Notes: generated from the letters alone by a model not told the origin. A DNA stretch of 64,000 nt from Nocardioides aquaticus (GCF_018459925.1 NZ_CP075371.1:3782001-3846000), one strand, 5' to 3'. Positions 52,453-61,181 are shown, counted from the stretch's first letter. Program-made: numbers and translations.

Positions 52453-53871
52453 TCAGCGTATGCCCGTGGCGCCCGTCACCAGCCCTCGGGCGAGCGCCCG
52501 CGCCGCGCCCGGGTGGGCGTCGGCGAGCAGCCCGACTGCGGCCAGGACGTAGTCGTGGTCGACGACCACGCGGGGCTGCTCGGGAAGCTGCCACCCGCCG
52601 CCGGCACGGGCCGCGGCGTCGGCCCCGAGGGCGGGGGCGAGCACCCGGTCGGCGACCCCCGTCCTGCCGTGGCGGAGGACGCCGCCGGAGCCGACCACGA
52701 GGTCGACCGTGCGCAGGTCGCGCCCGCTGCGCTCCACGACCCGGCCGTCGTCGCCGAGGACGACCCGGGCCCGGCCGGCGTGCCGCCGCAGCGCCTGGGT
52801 CAGCGCGGCCCGGGCCAGGGCCTCGTCGTCGTCGTCGTCGAGGTCGTCGTCGTCCTGCGGGAGGTACGCCGGGTCGTCGGCGCGGCGGCGGGCCGCGGCG
52901 GCGAGCCGGTCGTGCGCCGCGGGGGCCAGCTCGTCGGGGTCGAGCCGCTCGACGGTGGTCACCGCCGACCACCGCATCCCGAGGTCGCCCTCGACGGTGC
53001 GCCCGGCGCGGGTCGTGGCGACGACCTCGCGGGCCAGGCCGCTCTGCTCGGGGTCGACCTCGACCACGGCGTGCACGTCGGTGGTGGCGCCTCCGACGTC
53101 GACCACCACCACGTCGCCGACCTCCTCGGCCAGCACCTCGACCCCGCGCAGCACCACGTCGGGCGTCGCGCCGCGGACCAGCTCCTCGAGCTCGCGCCGG
53201 CGCGCGGGCGAGGTGAGGCGCTTGCCGCCGATGACGTGGCTGACGAACACCTCCCGCACGGCCGCACGGGCGCCGTCCGGATCGAGCACCCCGATCCGCG
53301 GCACCACGTTGGGCGCCAGGACGTACGGCACCTCACCGAGCACCGCGGCGACCTGCGCGTGCGCGGCGACGTTGCCGGCCACCACCACCGGGCCGGTCCA
53401 GCCGGCCCCGACGACCGCGGTCGCGCCGTCGACCAGCGCCCGGGTGTTGCCGCCGTCGGTCCCGCCGGTCAGCAGCACCACGTCCGGCGTCGCGGCGAGC
53501 ACGACGGCGGCCGGGTCGGCGTCGCCGGCGACCGAGGCCACGGCCACCACGTGCCCGCCGCTGGACAGCGCGACCCGACGCCCGGCCTCGGCGGTGACCA
53601 GCGGCTCGTTGCCGAGCACCGCGATCCGCAGCCCGCCGCCCGCGCTGGAGCAGGCGAGCCGCACCGCGTCAGCGGCCCGGGGGTGGGCGTCCACCAGGGC
53701 GGCGCGGCAGGCGTCGTACCCGGCGAGGACGTCGCCGCCGGCGGCGGTCGTGGCGTGCTCGGCGCGTCCAACGACGGTGCCGTCGGCGAGGTCGACGAGC
53801 AGCGCCTTGGTGAAGGTGGAGCCGAGGTCGACGCAGAGCGCCAGGCCGGGCAGGCCCGGGGTGCGCGTCAC
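52453..53871 (-). CDS. GlmL/MutL-like ASKHA ATPase (glutamate-mutase accessory family)
   Basis: 472 residues. The ASKHA nucleotide-binding fold shows phosphate 1 LCVDLGSTFTKALLVD, phosphate 2 VVVVDVGGATTDVHAV and adenosine motif LVVGSGGVLRHG. It also has ACSSAGGGLRIAVLG and LLTGGTDGGN, hallmarks of the glutamate-mutase L family that is encoded with B12-dependent aminomutases and thought to reactivate them. No mutase gene lies nearby, so its partner is unknown. An insertion of Asp codons (DDDDLDDDDDE) lies near residue 330. Overlaps the DUF202 gene by 4 bases. Confidence 0.87.
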   Translation of the reverse strand: MTRTPGLPGLALCVDLGSTFTKALLVDLADGTVVGRAEHATTAAGGDVLAGYDACRAALVDAHPRAADAVRLACSSAGGGLRIAVLGNEPLVTAEAGRRVALSSGGHVVAVASVAGDADPAAVVLAATPDVVLLTGGTDGGNTRALVDGATAVVGAGWTGPVVVAGNVAAHAQVAAVLGEVPYVLAPNVVPRIGVLDPDGARAAVREVFVSHVIGGKRLTSPARRRELEELVRGATPDVVLRGVEVLAEEVGDVVVVDVGGATTDVHAVVEVDPEQSGLAREVVATTRAGRTVEGDLGMRWSAVTTVERLDPDELAPAAHDRLAAAARRRADDPAYLPQDDDDLDDDDDEALARAALTQALRRHAGRARVVLGDDGRVVERSGRDLRTVDLVVGSGGVLRHGRTGVADRVLAPALGADAAARAGGGWQLPEQPRVVVDHDYVLAAVGLLADAHPGAARALARGLVTGATGIR

Positions 53872-54182
53872 ACGAACGCCGAGGCGCCGACGGCGACGAC
53901 CACCAGCACGCCCGCGACCGCCATCGCGGTGGTGACCCGGGCGGCGGGGAGCGGCCGCCCGGCCCGCATCGCGGCCTCGACGGCGCGGTAGCGCAGGAAC
54001 CCGCCGACCATCGAGCCGGCCGCGCTCGCCAGCAGCAGGAACGCCAGCAGCAGCGAGACGAGGTCGCGCTCGATCAGGTGCAGGACGAAGAGCGCGGCCG
54101 CGACCAGTCCGAGGCTGGTGCGGACCCAGGCCAGGAAGGTCCGCTCGTTGGCCAGCGTGAAGCGGTAGTCGGGCTCGCTCAC
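53868..54182 (-). CDS. DUF202 / YidH-type membrane protein
   Basis: 104 residues, three TM helices. The signature RFTLANERTFLAWVRTSLGL at the N-terminus is diagnostic. Function unknown. Coupled to the GlmL-like gene by a 4-base overlap. Confidence 0.92.
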   Translation of the reverse strand: MSEPDYRFTLANERTFLAWVRTSLGLVAAALFVLHLIERDLVSLLLAFLLLASAAGSMVGGFLRYRAVEAAMRAGRPLPAARVTTAMAVAGVLVVVAVGASAFV

Positions 54183-54198
54183 CGGGCGCTCCGGGCGC

Positions 54199-55389
54199 TC
54201 ACCGGGACCGCTGGGAGAGCTCGAGCGCGCGCTCGAGGTCGGCCAGGAGGTCGGCGGCGGTCTCGATGCCGACGCTGAGGCGGACCAGGTCCTCGGGCAC
54301 CTCGAGCGCGGTCCCGCTGACGCTGGCGTGGGTCATCCGGCCGGGGTGCTCGATCAGCGACTCGACGCCGCCGAGGCTCTCGCCGAGGGTGAACACCTCG
54401 GTGCCCTCGCAGACCGCGAGCGCGGCCTCGACCCCGCCGGCGACGCGGAAGGAGACCATCCCGCCGAACCGCTTCATCTGACGCGCGGCGACGGCGTGGC
54501 CGGGGTGGTCGGGCAGGCCGGGGTAGATCACCTGGGTGACGGCCGGGTGCGCCTCGAGCATCGCCACCACCTGCTCGGCGTTGTCGCAGTGGCGCTCCAT
54601 CCGGACCGCGAGCGTCTTGAGGCCGCGCAGCACCAGCCAGGCGTCGAAGGGGCCCGCGACCGCACCGATCGCGTTCTGGTGGAAGGCGACCTGCTCGGCC
54701 AGGTCGAGGTCGCGCACGACGAGCGCACCGCCGACGACGTCGGAGTGGCCGCCGGCGTACTTCGTCGTCGAGTGCACGACGACGTCGGCGCCGAGCGTCA
54801 GCGGCTGCTGGAGGTAGGGCGAGGCGAAGGTGTTGTCGACGACCAGCAGCGCCCCGGCGTCGTGGGCGACCGCGGCCAGCGCCTCGATGTCACCGACGTT
54901 CAGCAGCGGGTTGGTCGGGGTCTCGCACCACACCAGCTTCGTGACCCCCGGGCGGATCGCGGCGCGGACGGCCTCGACGTCGGACACCGCGGCGGGCGTG
55001 TGCTCGACGCCCCAGGACTGCTCGACCTTGTCGAAGAGCCGGTACGTGCCGCCGTAGGCGTCGTCGGGGATCACGACGTGGTCGCCGGGCCGGCAGGTGG
55101 CGCGGACCAGGGTGTCCTCCGCGGCCAGCCCGGAGGCGAACGCGAAGGCCCGCTCCCCCTCCTCGAGCGCGGCCAGGTTGCCCTCGAGCGCGGTCCGCGT
55201 GGGGTTGGCCGAGCGCGAGTACTCGTACCCGCCGCGCAGGCCGCCGACGCCGTCCTGCTTGTAGGTCGACGTCGCGAAGATCGGCGGGATCACCGCCCCC
55301 GTGCTCGGGTCGGGCTCGTAGCCGGCGTGGATGGCGCGGGTCTCGAACCCGGCCTTCTCGGACTGGTTCCCCTGCTGCTGCTCGCTCAC
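54199..55389 (-). CDS. metB: Cystathionine gamma-synthase / trans-sulfuration PLP enzyme
   Basis: 396 residues. The N-terminal GFETRAIHAGYEPDPSTGAV and YEYSRSANPTR, the PLP Lys in VVVHSTTKYAGGHSDVVGG and the late VFTLGESLGGVESLIEHP establish the Cys/Met-metabolism PLP family. It could be MetB, cystathionine gamma-lyase or both, as in other actinobacteria; sequence motifs favour MetB-type. GTG 55389 follows a TACCCT box at leaderless distance; the frame continues upstream without family sequence. Confidence 0.9.
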   Translation of the reverse strand: MSEQQQGNQSEKAGFETRAIHAGYEPDPSTGAVIPPIFATSTYKQDGVGGLRGGYEYSRSANPTRTALEGNLAALEEGERAFAFASGLAAEDTLVRATCRPGDHVVIPDDAYGGTYRLFDKVEQSWGVEHTPAAVSDVEAVRAAIRPGVTKLVWCETPTNPLLNVGDIEALAAVAHDAGALLVVDNTFASPYLQQPLTLGADVVVHSTTKYAGGHSDVVGGALVVRDLDLAEQVAFHQNAIGAVAGPFDAWLVLRGLKTLAVRMERHCDNAEQVVAMLEAHPAVTQVIYPGLPDHPGHAVAARQMKRFGGMVSFRVAGGVEAALAVCEGTEVFTLGESLGGVESLIEHPGRMTHASVSGTALEVPEDLVRLSVGIETAADLLADLERALELSQRSR

Positions 55390-55395
55390 CCGTCG

Positions 55396-55401
55396 AGGGT
55401 A
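55396..55401 (-). promoter_or_regulatory. -10 box TACCCT, leaderless promoter of metB
   Basis: On the minus strand it ends 6 bases before GTG 55389. Confidence 0.55.
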
Positions 55402-55480
55402 GTGCGCGGGAAGGTCCGGGCGACCTCCGGTGTTGTGCCGGGTGACGATCGATGATCGACCCCGACCGAAGGAGATCGAA

Positions 55481-56125
55481 GTGTTCGGACGCGACAAGTC
55501 CTCCCTCCCCGAGCCCGGCAAGGCCCTGGCCGGCCGGCCCGAGCGGCCCTGGCACCTGGCCACGCAGCACGCCGTGCTCGACGCGCCGCTGGTGACCGAC
55601 GAGGTCCCGGCCGGCCACGAGGTCGCCATCTTCGGCCTGGGCTGCTTCTGGGGCGCCGAGGAGGCGTACTGGGGCCTGGACGGCGTGTACTCGACCTCGG
55701 TCGGCTACGCCGGCGGGGAGACCCCGCACCCCTCGTACGAGGAGGTCTGCTCGGGGCGCACCGGGCACACCGAGGCCGTCCGGGTCGTGTTCGACCCCTC
55801 CCGCGTCGCCTTCGCCGACCTGGTGAAGCGGTTCTTCGAGATCCACGACCCGACCCAGGGCATGCGCCAGGGCAACGACGTCGGCACGCAGTACCGCTCG
55901 GCGATCTACTGGACCACGCCCGCGCAGGAGGAGACCGCGCGCGAGCTGACGAAGGTCTACGGCGCCGAGCTCGAGCGTCGGCGCCTGGGCTCGATCACCA
56001 CCGAGATCAAGCCGGCCCCGGAGTACTACTACGCCGAGGACCCGCACCAGCAGTACCTGGCGAAGAACCCCTTCGGCTACCGCTGCCACGCCAACACCGG
56101 CGTGCGGTTCCCGCAGACCGCCTGA
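55481..56125 (+). CDS. msrA: Peptide methionine (S)-S-oxide reductase
   Basis: Repairs oxidised methionine. 214 residues; catalytic Cys at ~55 in GLGCFWGAEEAYW, followed by VGYAGGETPHPSYEEVCSG, GHTEAVRVVFDP, DPTQGMRQGNDVGTQYRS and YYYAEDPHQQYL. A ~45-residue N-terminal extension (LPEPGKALAGRPERPW) is typical of the actinobacterial form. AAGGAG lies 6 bases before GTG 55481. Confidence 0.95.
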   Translation: MFGRDKSSLPEPGKALAGRPERPWHLATQHAVLDAPLVTDEVPAGHEVAIFGLGCFWGAEEAYWGLDGVYSTSVGYAGGETPHPSYEEVCSGRTGHTEAVRVVFDPSRVAFADLVKRFFEIHDPTQGMRQGNDVGTQYRSAIYWTTPAQEETARELTKVYGAELERRRLGSITTEIKPAPEYYYAEDPHQQYLAKNPFGYRCHANTGVRFPQTA

Positions 56126-56144
56126 GCACGGGCCGGGCGGCCGG

Positions 56145-56432
56145 GTGCGACCAACGGCTCTGGTCGCGGTGGGCGCCCGGTGCGACGGTGGGTCGGTGGA
56201 CCACCCGGACAGCGTGATGTACGCGATGTCGTCCTTCCGTCGGCTCCTGGTCTCGGGCGAGGTGACGCGGGAGGTCGAGATGGTGGCCGGGACGACGGCC
56301 TGGCTGCCCGCCCAGGACCACCGCGGCGAGAACACCGGGGACACGCCTACGCACGTCGTCCTCGTGGAGCTGAAGGAGCCGGGCCCGCTCGCCGGCACCC
56401 CGGACGGACCGCTCCTGGGCCCCCAGCCCTGA
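56145..56432 (+). pseudogene. N-terminally truncated cupin-like protein
   Basis: 95 residues at most. From about residue 20 it reads HPDSVMYAMSSFRR, TREVEMVAGTTAWLPAQDH, GENTGDTPTHVVLVELKEP, the second half of a small cupin family whose members normally have ~40 more residues including the first metal-binding strands. Here the first 18 codons are unrelated and there is no clear RBS or -10 box. It looks like a remnant; a short protein from GTG 56196 cannot be excluded. Confidence 0.5.
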
Positions 56433-56489
56433 GGCCCGCCCCGGCGTTCGGGTGACCCGTCCTCAGGTGGCGTGAGCCAGGATGGCCCC

Positions 56490-57830
56490 ATGAGCGACCT
56501 CCCTCGCAAGGCCGCCCGGCGCACCGCCCGTCTCGCCCGTCTCCCCCTGGGGTACGCCGGGCGCAGCGCCGTCGGCTTCGGCCGCCGCCTCGGTGGCGCG
56601 CCGGCGGAGGCGGTGATGAGCGACATCCAGGCCAGGACCGCCGAGCAGGTCTTCCGCACCCTGGGCGAGCTCAAGGGCGGGGCGATGAAGTTCGGTCAGG
56701 CGATGTCGGTCTTCGAGTCGGCGCTGCCGGAGGAGGTCGCGGGTCCCTACCGCGAGCAGCTGACCAAGCTGCAGGACTCCGCTCCCCCGATGCCGACCTC
56801 GACGGTGCGGCAGGTGCTCACCGAGGACCTCGGCCCGGACTGGAAGCAGCAGCTGGTCTGGCTGGACGGTGGTCCGACCGCCTCCGCCTCGATCGGGCAG
56901 GTGCACAAGGGGCGCTGGCACGACGGCCGCGAGGTGGCGGTGAAGGTGCAGTACCCCGGCGCCGACGAGGCGCTGCGCTCCGACCTGCGCCAGCTGTCGC
57001 GGCTCGGCCGCTCGATCGCGCCGGTCTTCCCCGGCATCGACCTGAAGCCGCTGATCGAGGAGCTGCAGCTGCGTGCCGAGGAGGAGCTCGACTACGAGCT
57101 CGAGGCGCAGGCCCAGCGCGGCTTCGCCGAGGGCTACCGCGGCGACCCCGACATCGTGGTGCCCGACGTCGTGGCCGTCGGCCGCCGGGTGCTGGTCACC
57201 GAGTGGCTCGACAGCCCGGCCTCGCTGGCCTCGGTCATCGCGTCCGGCACGCAGGAGGAGCGCGACCACTACGGCGACCTCTTCACCCGCTTCATCTTCT
57301 CCTCGCCGGCGCGGGTCGCGATGCTCCACGCCGACCCGCACCCGGGCAACTACCGGGTGATGCCCACCGAGGACGGCCGTCCCGGTCGCCTCGGCGTGCT
57401 CGACTTCGGCGCCGTCGCGCGGCTGCCCGACACCGGCCTGCCCGAGGTGATGGGCCGGCTGATCCGCCTCGCCGCGCTCGACGACGCCACCCAGCTGATG
57501 GACGGCCTGCGGGCCGAGGGATTCGTCAAGGAGCGCACCAAGCTGGACGCGCAGCAGGTCGCCGACTACCTCTCGCCCCTGGTCGAGCCGACCCGGGTCG
57601 AGGAGTTCCAGTTCAGCCGGGAGTGGATGCGCGAGCAGTTTGCCCGGATCAACGACCCGCGCGAGCCCGCGTACACGGTGGCGATCAAGCTGAACCTGCC
57701 CCCGGAGTACTTGCTCATCCACCGGTCGTGGGTGGGTGGCATCGCGATCCTGTCCCAGCTCGGCACGAAGGCGCGGTTCCGCGAGATCCTCGAGGAGCTG
57801 CTCCCCGGCTTCGCCGCCCCGGTTGTCTGA
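56490..57830 (+). CDS. ABC1/UbiB-family atypical kinase
   Basis: 446 residues. KFGQAMSVFESALPEE is the family's KxGQ motif, TASASIGQVHKGRW the Ala-rich nucleotide loop, VAVKVQYPG holds the Lys, and LHADPHPGNYRV with LDFGAVARLP are the catalytic and metal loops. Actinobacteria lack ubiquinone, so a role with menaquinone or another isoprenoid lipid is inferred. A CAGGAT box ends 6 bases before ATG 56490. Confidence 0.92.
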   Translation: MSDLPRKAARRTARLARLPLGYAGRSAVGFGRRLGGAPAEAVMSDIQARTAEQVFRTLGELKGGAMKFGQAMSVFESALPEEVAGPYREQLTKLQDSAPPMPTSTVRQVLTEDLGPDWKQQLVWLDGGPTASASIGQVHKGRWHDGREVAVKVQYPGADEALRSDLRQLSRLGRSIAPVFPGIDLKPLIEELQLRAEEELDYELEAQAQRGFAEGYRGDPDIVVPDVVAVGRRVLVTEWLDSPASLASVIASGTQEERDHYGDLFTRFIFSSPARVAMLHADPHPGNYRVMPTEDGRPGRLGVLDFGAVARLPDTGLPEVMGRLIRLAALDDATQLMDGLRAEGFVKERTKLDAQQVADYLSPLVEPTRVEEFQFSREWMREQFARINDPREPAYTVAIKLNLPPEYLLIHRSWVGGIAILSQLGTKARFREILEELLPGFAAPVV

Positions 57831-57852
57831 GGGCGGTCTCTCGTACACCGGC

Positions 57853-58362
57853 TCAGAGCCGCAGGTGCATGACGTGCAGCCCGACCCGGCCGTGGGTCGG
57901 GGAGGCGAACGCCTCGGGGACGGTGCCGACGACCTCGAAGCCGAGGGAACGCCACAGACCCACCGCCGCGGTGTTCGTCTCGACCACCGCGTTGAACTGG
58001 ATCGCGGCGTACCCCTGCTCCCGGTGCCAGGCCACGACGTGCTCGCCCAGCGCCCGACCGACTCCTCGCCCGCGCGCCGCCGGGGCGACCATGAACGAGG
58101 CGGTGCCGACGTGGCTGCCGGGTCCGGGCCGGTTCGGCCCCATCCGCGCGGTGCCGAGCACGACCTCGCCGCCCACGGTGTCGTCGACCAGCACGACCGT
58201 GGCGCCCGGCGGCTCGGCGAACCACAGTGCGCGGCCCTGCTCGCTGGTCAGCCCGAGCGGGTAGGCGTAGGTCTCCTGCGCCTCCACCACCTCGGCGAAG
58301 AACGGGCGGATGGCGGGCCAGTCCGCGGCGGTGGCCGGCCGGATCGTGAGGGTGCCGCTCAC
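57853..58362 (-). CDS. GNAT-family N-acetyltransferase
   Basis: 169 residues. Acetyl-CoA binding is shown by VGTASFMVAPAARGRGVGRAL; the C-terminal IQFNAVVETNTAAVGLWRSL is typical. Substrate unknown. The GTG start overlaps the upstream gene's stop (GTGA), so it is coupled to the PNPOx-like gene. Confidence 0.88.
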   Translation of the reverse strand: MSGTLTIRPATAADWPAIRPFFAEVVEAQETYAYPLGLTSEQGRALWFAEPPGATVVLVDDTVGGEVVLGTARMGPNRPGPGSHVGTASFMVAPAARGRGVGRALGEHVVAWHREQGYAAIQFNAVVETNTAAVGLWRSLGFEVVGTVPEAFASPTHGRVGLHVMHLRL

Positions 58363-58739
58363 GTCACCGGGTGGCAGTCGTGCCCGCACGAGCTCGTGCT
58401 GCCCGGGGCGTGGTCGGGTCCGGCGTGGTCCACGGGGCGGTGCAGCACCGCGTGGCCGGGGGTGACCCGGACGTCGTCGCCGTCGACCGTGGCGGTGCCG
58501 TCGACCAGCAGGGTGTACCCGCGCTCCTCGCGCGGAGGGAACAGCAGCGTGACCGTCGCGTTGGCGGTGACGTTGCGCAGGCTCCCGCCACCGGGGCCGG
58601 CCACCACGACCACGCCGTCGCTCAGCACGGGGTCGGCCGAGACCGCCTTGACGCTCTCGCCGGCGGTGCTCAGCAGGTAGCCGGGGCCGTACTGCTCCAG
58701 GGTGCGGGCGAGGTCCGCGAGGTCGACCGGGATGCTCAT
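58359..58739 (-). CDS. Pyridoxamine 5'-phosphate oxidase-like flavin-binding protein
   Basis: 126 residues with the split-barrel order GPGYLLSTAGESVKAVSADP, VVVVAGPGGGSLRNVTANA, VTLLFPPREERGYTLLVDG. The C-terminus is His/Cys-rich (SSCGHDCHPVT). Cofactor may be FMN or F420; activity unknown. First gene of a pair with the GNAT. Confidence 0.75.
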   Translation of the reverse strand: MSIPVDLADLARTLEQYGPGYLLSTAGESVKAVSADPVLSDGVVVVAGPGGGSLRNVTANATVTLLFPPREERGYTLLVDGTATVDGDDVRVTPGHAVLHRPVDHAGPDHAPGSTSSCGHDCHPVT

Positions 58740-58748
58740 GGTCCGAAC

Positions 58749-59396
58749 CTACCCGCGGTCGACCCACCGCTCCCCCGCGTCCACCGCCTCCGCGGTCCCG
58801 CCCGTCAGCTCCGCGACCAGGGCGTGCAGCGCGGCGACGCCGTCGGTGGGGACGGCGAGGCGGAGGGTGACGCGGGCGGCGTAGGCCTGGTCGAGCACGG
58901 CCACGTCGTGGGTGCGCAGGCCGCTCTCGAGCCGTCCGGCGTCGGCGTGCCCGACCTCCACCTCGAGCTCGCGCAGCAGCGCGCGGCGGCGGGTCCCGGC
59001 GGCCTCCAGGGCGGTACGCACGGCGTCGCCGTAGGCGCGGACCAGGCCGCCGGCTCCGAGCAGCGTCCCGCCGAACCACCGCGTCACCACGGCGACCACG
59101 TCGGCCAGCGGCTCGTCGTCGGTCCCCGCGCCGCGGAGCACCTCGAGCATCGGGGCGCCGGCGGTGCCGCCCGGCTCCCCGTCGTCGCTGGAGCGCTCGA
59201 CCACCTGGGGCGGCGGGCCGAGCAGGAAGGCCGAGCAGTGGTGGCGTGCGTCCCGGTGCTCGCGGCGGGCGGCGTCGACCACGGCGCGGGCCTCGGCCTC
59301 GGTCGCGACCCGCTCCAGGCGGCAGCGGAACCGCGACCTGCTGACCTCCGTCTCGACCTCCGCGGTGCGTGCGATCGTGCGGTACGTGGTGCTCAC
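58749..59396 (-). CDS. YigZ/IMPACT-family protein
   Basis: 215 residues. The UPF0029 N-terminal domain shows SRSRFRCRLERVATEAEA, HHCSAFLLG, SDDGEPGGTAGAPML and VTRWFGGTLLGAGGLVRAYG, a complete signature; a C-terminal DUF1949 ferredoxin-like domain follows. In eukaryotes IMPACT affects translation stress signalling; the bacterial role is unclear. GTG 59396 matches the family N-terminus. Confidence 0.92.
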   Translation of the reverse strand: MSTTYRTIARTAEVETEVSRSRFRCRLERVATEAEARAVVDAARREHRDARHHCSAFLLGPPPQVVERSSDDGEPGGTAGAPMLEVLRGAGTDDEPLADVVAVVTRWFGGTLLGAGGLVRAYGDAVRTALEAAGTRRRALLRELEVEVGHADAGRLESGLRTHDVAVLDQAYAARVTLRLAVPTDGVAALHALVAELTGGTAEAVDAGERWVDRG

Positions 59397-59403
59397 CGGA
59401 GCG

Positions 59404-60183
59404 TCACCACACGCCCAGCACGTCGCCGCCGATGCGGACCACGAACCCGCCGACGACCACCACGAAGAACGCGCGGACGAAGCCTGCTCCCCGGGCCACG
59501 GCGGTCCGGGCGCCGACGTAGGAGCCGACGACGTTGGCCACCCCGACGACGAGCCCGACCTCCCACAGCACCGCACCCTGCGGCACGAAGACGACCAGCG
59601 CCGCGAGGTTGGTGGCCCAGTTGGCCAGGCGGGCGTTGGCGGAGCCCTCCAGGAACGAGTAGCCGAGGAGCCCGACCATCGCCAGCACGAAGAAGCTGCC
59701 GGTGCCCGGCCCCAGCGCCCCGTCGTAGAAGCCGACGACGAGGCCCGCGCCCACGGCCAGCGCGACGTGGTGGCCGCGACCGAAGCGCAGCTCGGTCGTC
59801 TCGCCGAGGGACGGCCGGAACAGCACCCAGGCGCCGACGAGCAGCAGCGCGACGAGGACGACCGGGTCGAACGCCTCCCGGGGGATGAAGGAGGCGGCGA
59901 CCGCCCCGGCGGCCGATCCGACGAAGGCGGCCAGCATCAGCGGCACGAACGTCGACGCCTGCGGACGTACCCGCCGCAGGTAGGTCGCCGAGCTCACCGT
60001 GACGCCCATCCACGACGCGAGCTTGTTGGTGGCCAGGACCTGTACGGGGCTGGCGCCGGGCAGCCCGACGAGCAGGGCCGGGAGCTGGACCAGCCCGCCG
60101 CCGCCGACGACCGCGTCGACGAAGCCGGCCACCAGGCCGGCCAGGGCCAGCACCGCCAGCAGGGTCAGGCCGGGGTCATCCAC
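59404..60183 (-). CDS. TSUP-family membrane transporter (TauE/SafE)
   Basis: 259 residues, seven or eight TM helices. GFVDAVVGGGGLVQLPALL and ATNKLASWMGV at the start and GFYDGALGPGTGSFFVLAM in the second repeat are the paired TSUP motifs. Members export sulfite, sulfonates or other small anions; substrate unknown. A TAGGGT box ends 7 bases before GTG 60183 and overlaps the alternative GTG 60192, so 60183 is preferred. Confidence 0.92.
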   Translation of the reverse strand: MDDPGLTLLAVLALAGLVAGFVDAVVGGGGLVQLPALLVGLPGASPVQVLATNKLASWMGVTVSSATYLRRVRPQASTFVPLMLAAFVGSAAGAVAASFIPREAFDPVVLVALLLVGAWVLFRPSLGETTELRFGRGHHVALAVGAGLVVGFYDGALGPGTGSFFVLAMVGLLGYSFLEGSANARLANWATNLAALVVFVPQGAVLWEVGLVVGVANVVGSYVGARTAVARGAGFVRAFFVVVVGGFVVRIGGDVLGVW

Positions 60184-60190
60184 GGCGGTC

Positions 60191-60196
60191 ACCCTA
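60191..60196 (-). promoter_or_regulatory. -10 box TAGGGT, leaderless promoter of the TSUP gene
   Basis: On the minus strand it ends 7 bases before GTG 60183; a divergent TAGGGT for the next gene lies 20 bases away. Confidence 0.5.
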
Positions 60197-60215
60197 GGAC
60201 CGCGTGACGGCGACC

Positions 60216-60221
60216 TAGGGT
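60216..60221 (+). promoter_or_regulatory. -10 box TAGGGT, leaderless promoter of the BtuF-like gene
   Basis: TAGGGT ends 7 bases before GTG 60229, choosing it over the in-frame GTG 60220 that the box itself overlaps. Confidence 0.5.
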
Positions 60222-60228
60222 GGCGGGC

Positions 60229-61077
60229 GTGCGCATCGTCTCCCTCCTCCCCTCGACCACCGAGATCCTCTTCGCGATCGGCGCCGGGGACGAGGTGGTC
60301 GGCGTGACCTTCGAGTGCGACCACCCCGCCGAGGCACGGACGCGGCGGATCGTGTCGACCTCGAACCTGCCCGAGGGCCTGGACCCGGCCGGGATCGACG
60401 CGGCGGTGTCGGCCGCCGTGGCCCGCGGCGAGGACCTCTACCGGCTCGACGAGGACGCCCTGGCCGGGCTCGACGCCGACCTCGTCGTCACCCAGGACCT
60501 GTGCGCGGTGTGCGCGATCGACGTCGCGACCGTCGACGACGCGCTGACCCACCTCGGCTGCACGGCCGACGTCGTCACCACCGACCCGCACACCCTCGCC
60601 GAGGTGCTCGGCACGGTCGTCGAGCTCGGTCGGCGCACCGGGCGCGAGGCCGCCGCGGCCGCCCTGGTGGCCTCGCTGGAGGACCGGCTCGCGGCCGTGC
60701 GCCGGCGCGTGACCGGCCGGACCCGCCCTCGGGTCGTGGTGCTGGAGTGGACCGACCCGCCGTACGCGCCCGGCCACTGGATCCCGGAGATGGTCGAGGC
60801 CGCCGGCGGCGACTGCGTCCTCGGCGCCGCGGGCGAGAAGTCCGTACGGACCACCTGGGAGGACGTCCACGCGGCCCGGCCCGACGTTGTCGTGGTGGCG
60901 CCCTGCGGCTTCGACCGCACGGCCTCCCAGGCCCAGGCCGACGCGCTGGTCGCCGCCGGCGTCCTCCCGGCCGGGGTACGCGTCCACGCCGTGGACGCCG
61001 ACGCGTCCTGGGCGCGACCCGGCCCGCGGTTGGTGGACGGCGTCGAGGAGCTGGCCGGGGTGCTGCACGGGGGCTGA
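60229..61077 (+). CDS. Cytosolic BtuF-like cobalamin-binding protein
   Basis: 282 residues of the periplasmic-binding-protein fold III: RIVSLLPSTTEILFAIGAGD, VVGVTFECDHPAEAR, LDADLVVTQDLCAVCAID and PYAPGHWIPEMVEAAGG. There is no signal peptide, unlike importer-bound BtuF, so it is probably cytosolic. Such paralogues are widespread and unassigned; the GlmL-like protein at 52.5 kb belongs to a B12-enzyme family, but a link is only a guess. Confidence 0.85.
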   Translation: MRIVSLLPSTTEILFAIGAGDEVVGVTFECDHPAEARTRRIVSTSNLPEGLDPAGIDAAVSAAVARGEDLYRLDEDALAGLDADLVVTQDLCAVCAIDVATVDDALTHLGCTADVVTTDPHTLAEVLGTVVELGRRTGREAAAAALVASLEDRLAAVRRRVTGRTRPRVVVLEWTDPPYAPGHWIPEMVEAAGGDCVLGAAGEKSVRTTWEDVHAARPDVVVVAPCGFDRTASQAQADALVAAGVLPAGVRVHAVDADASWARPGPRLVDGVEELAGVLHGG

Positions 61078-61121
61078 GGCGCCGCCGCCCGGGAGGTCGA
61101 GGAGCGAGCGGGCACGCCCCG

Positions 61122-61181
61122 GTGGCTCTCGAGTCGCGATCTGGTGCCACCTGATGACACCGGATCACGACTCGACCACCC
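61122..61181. terminator. Bidirectional hairpin between convergent genes
   Basis: 61131-61147 pairs with 61159-61175 with one mismatch and one G-U pair, and GGTGG/CCACC flanks extend the stem. It lies between the BtuF-like stop and the VWA stop, facing each other. Confidence 0.6.
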
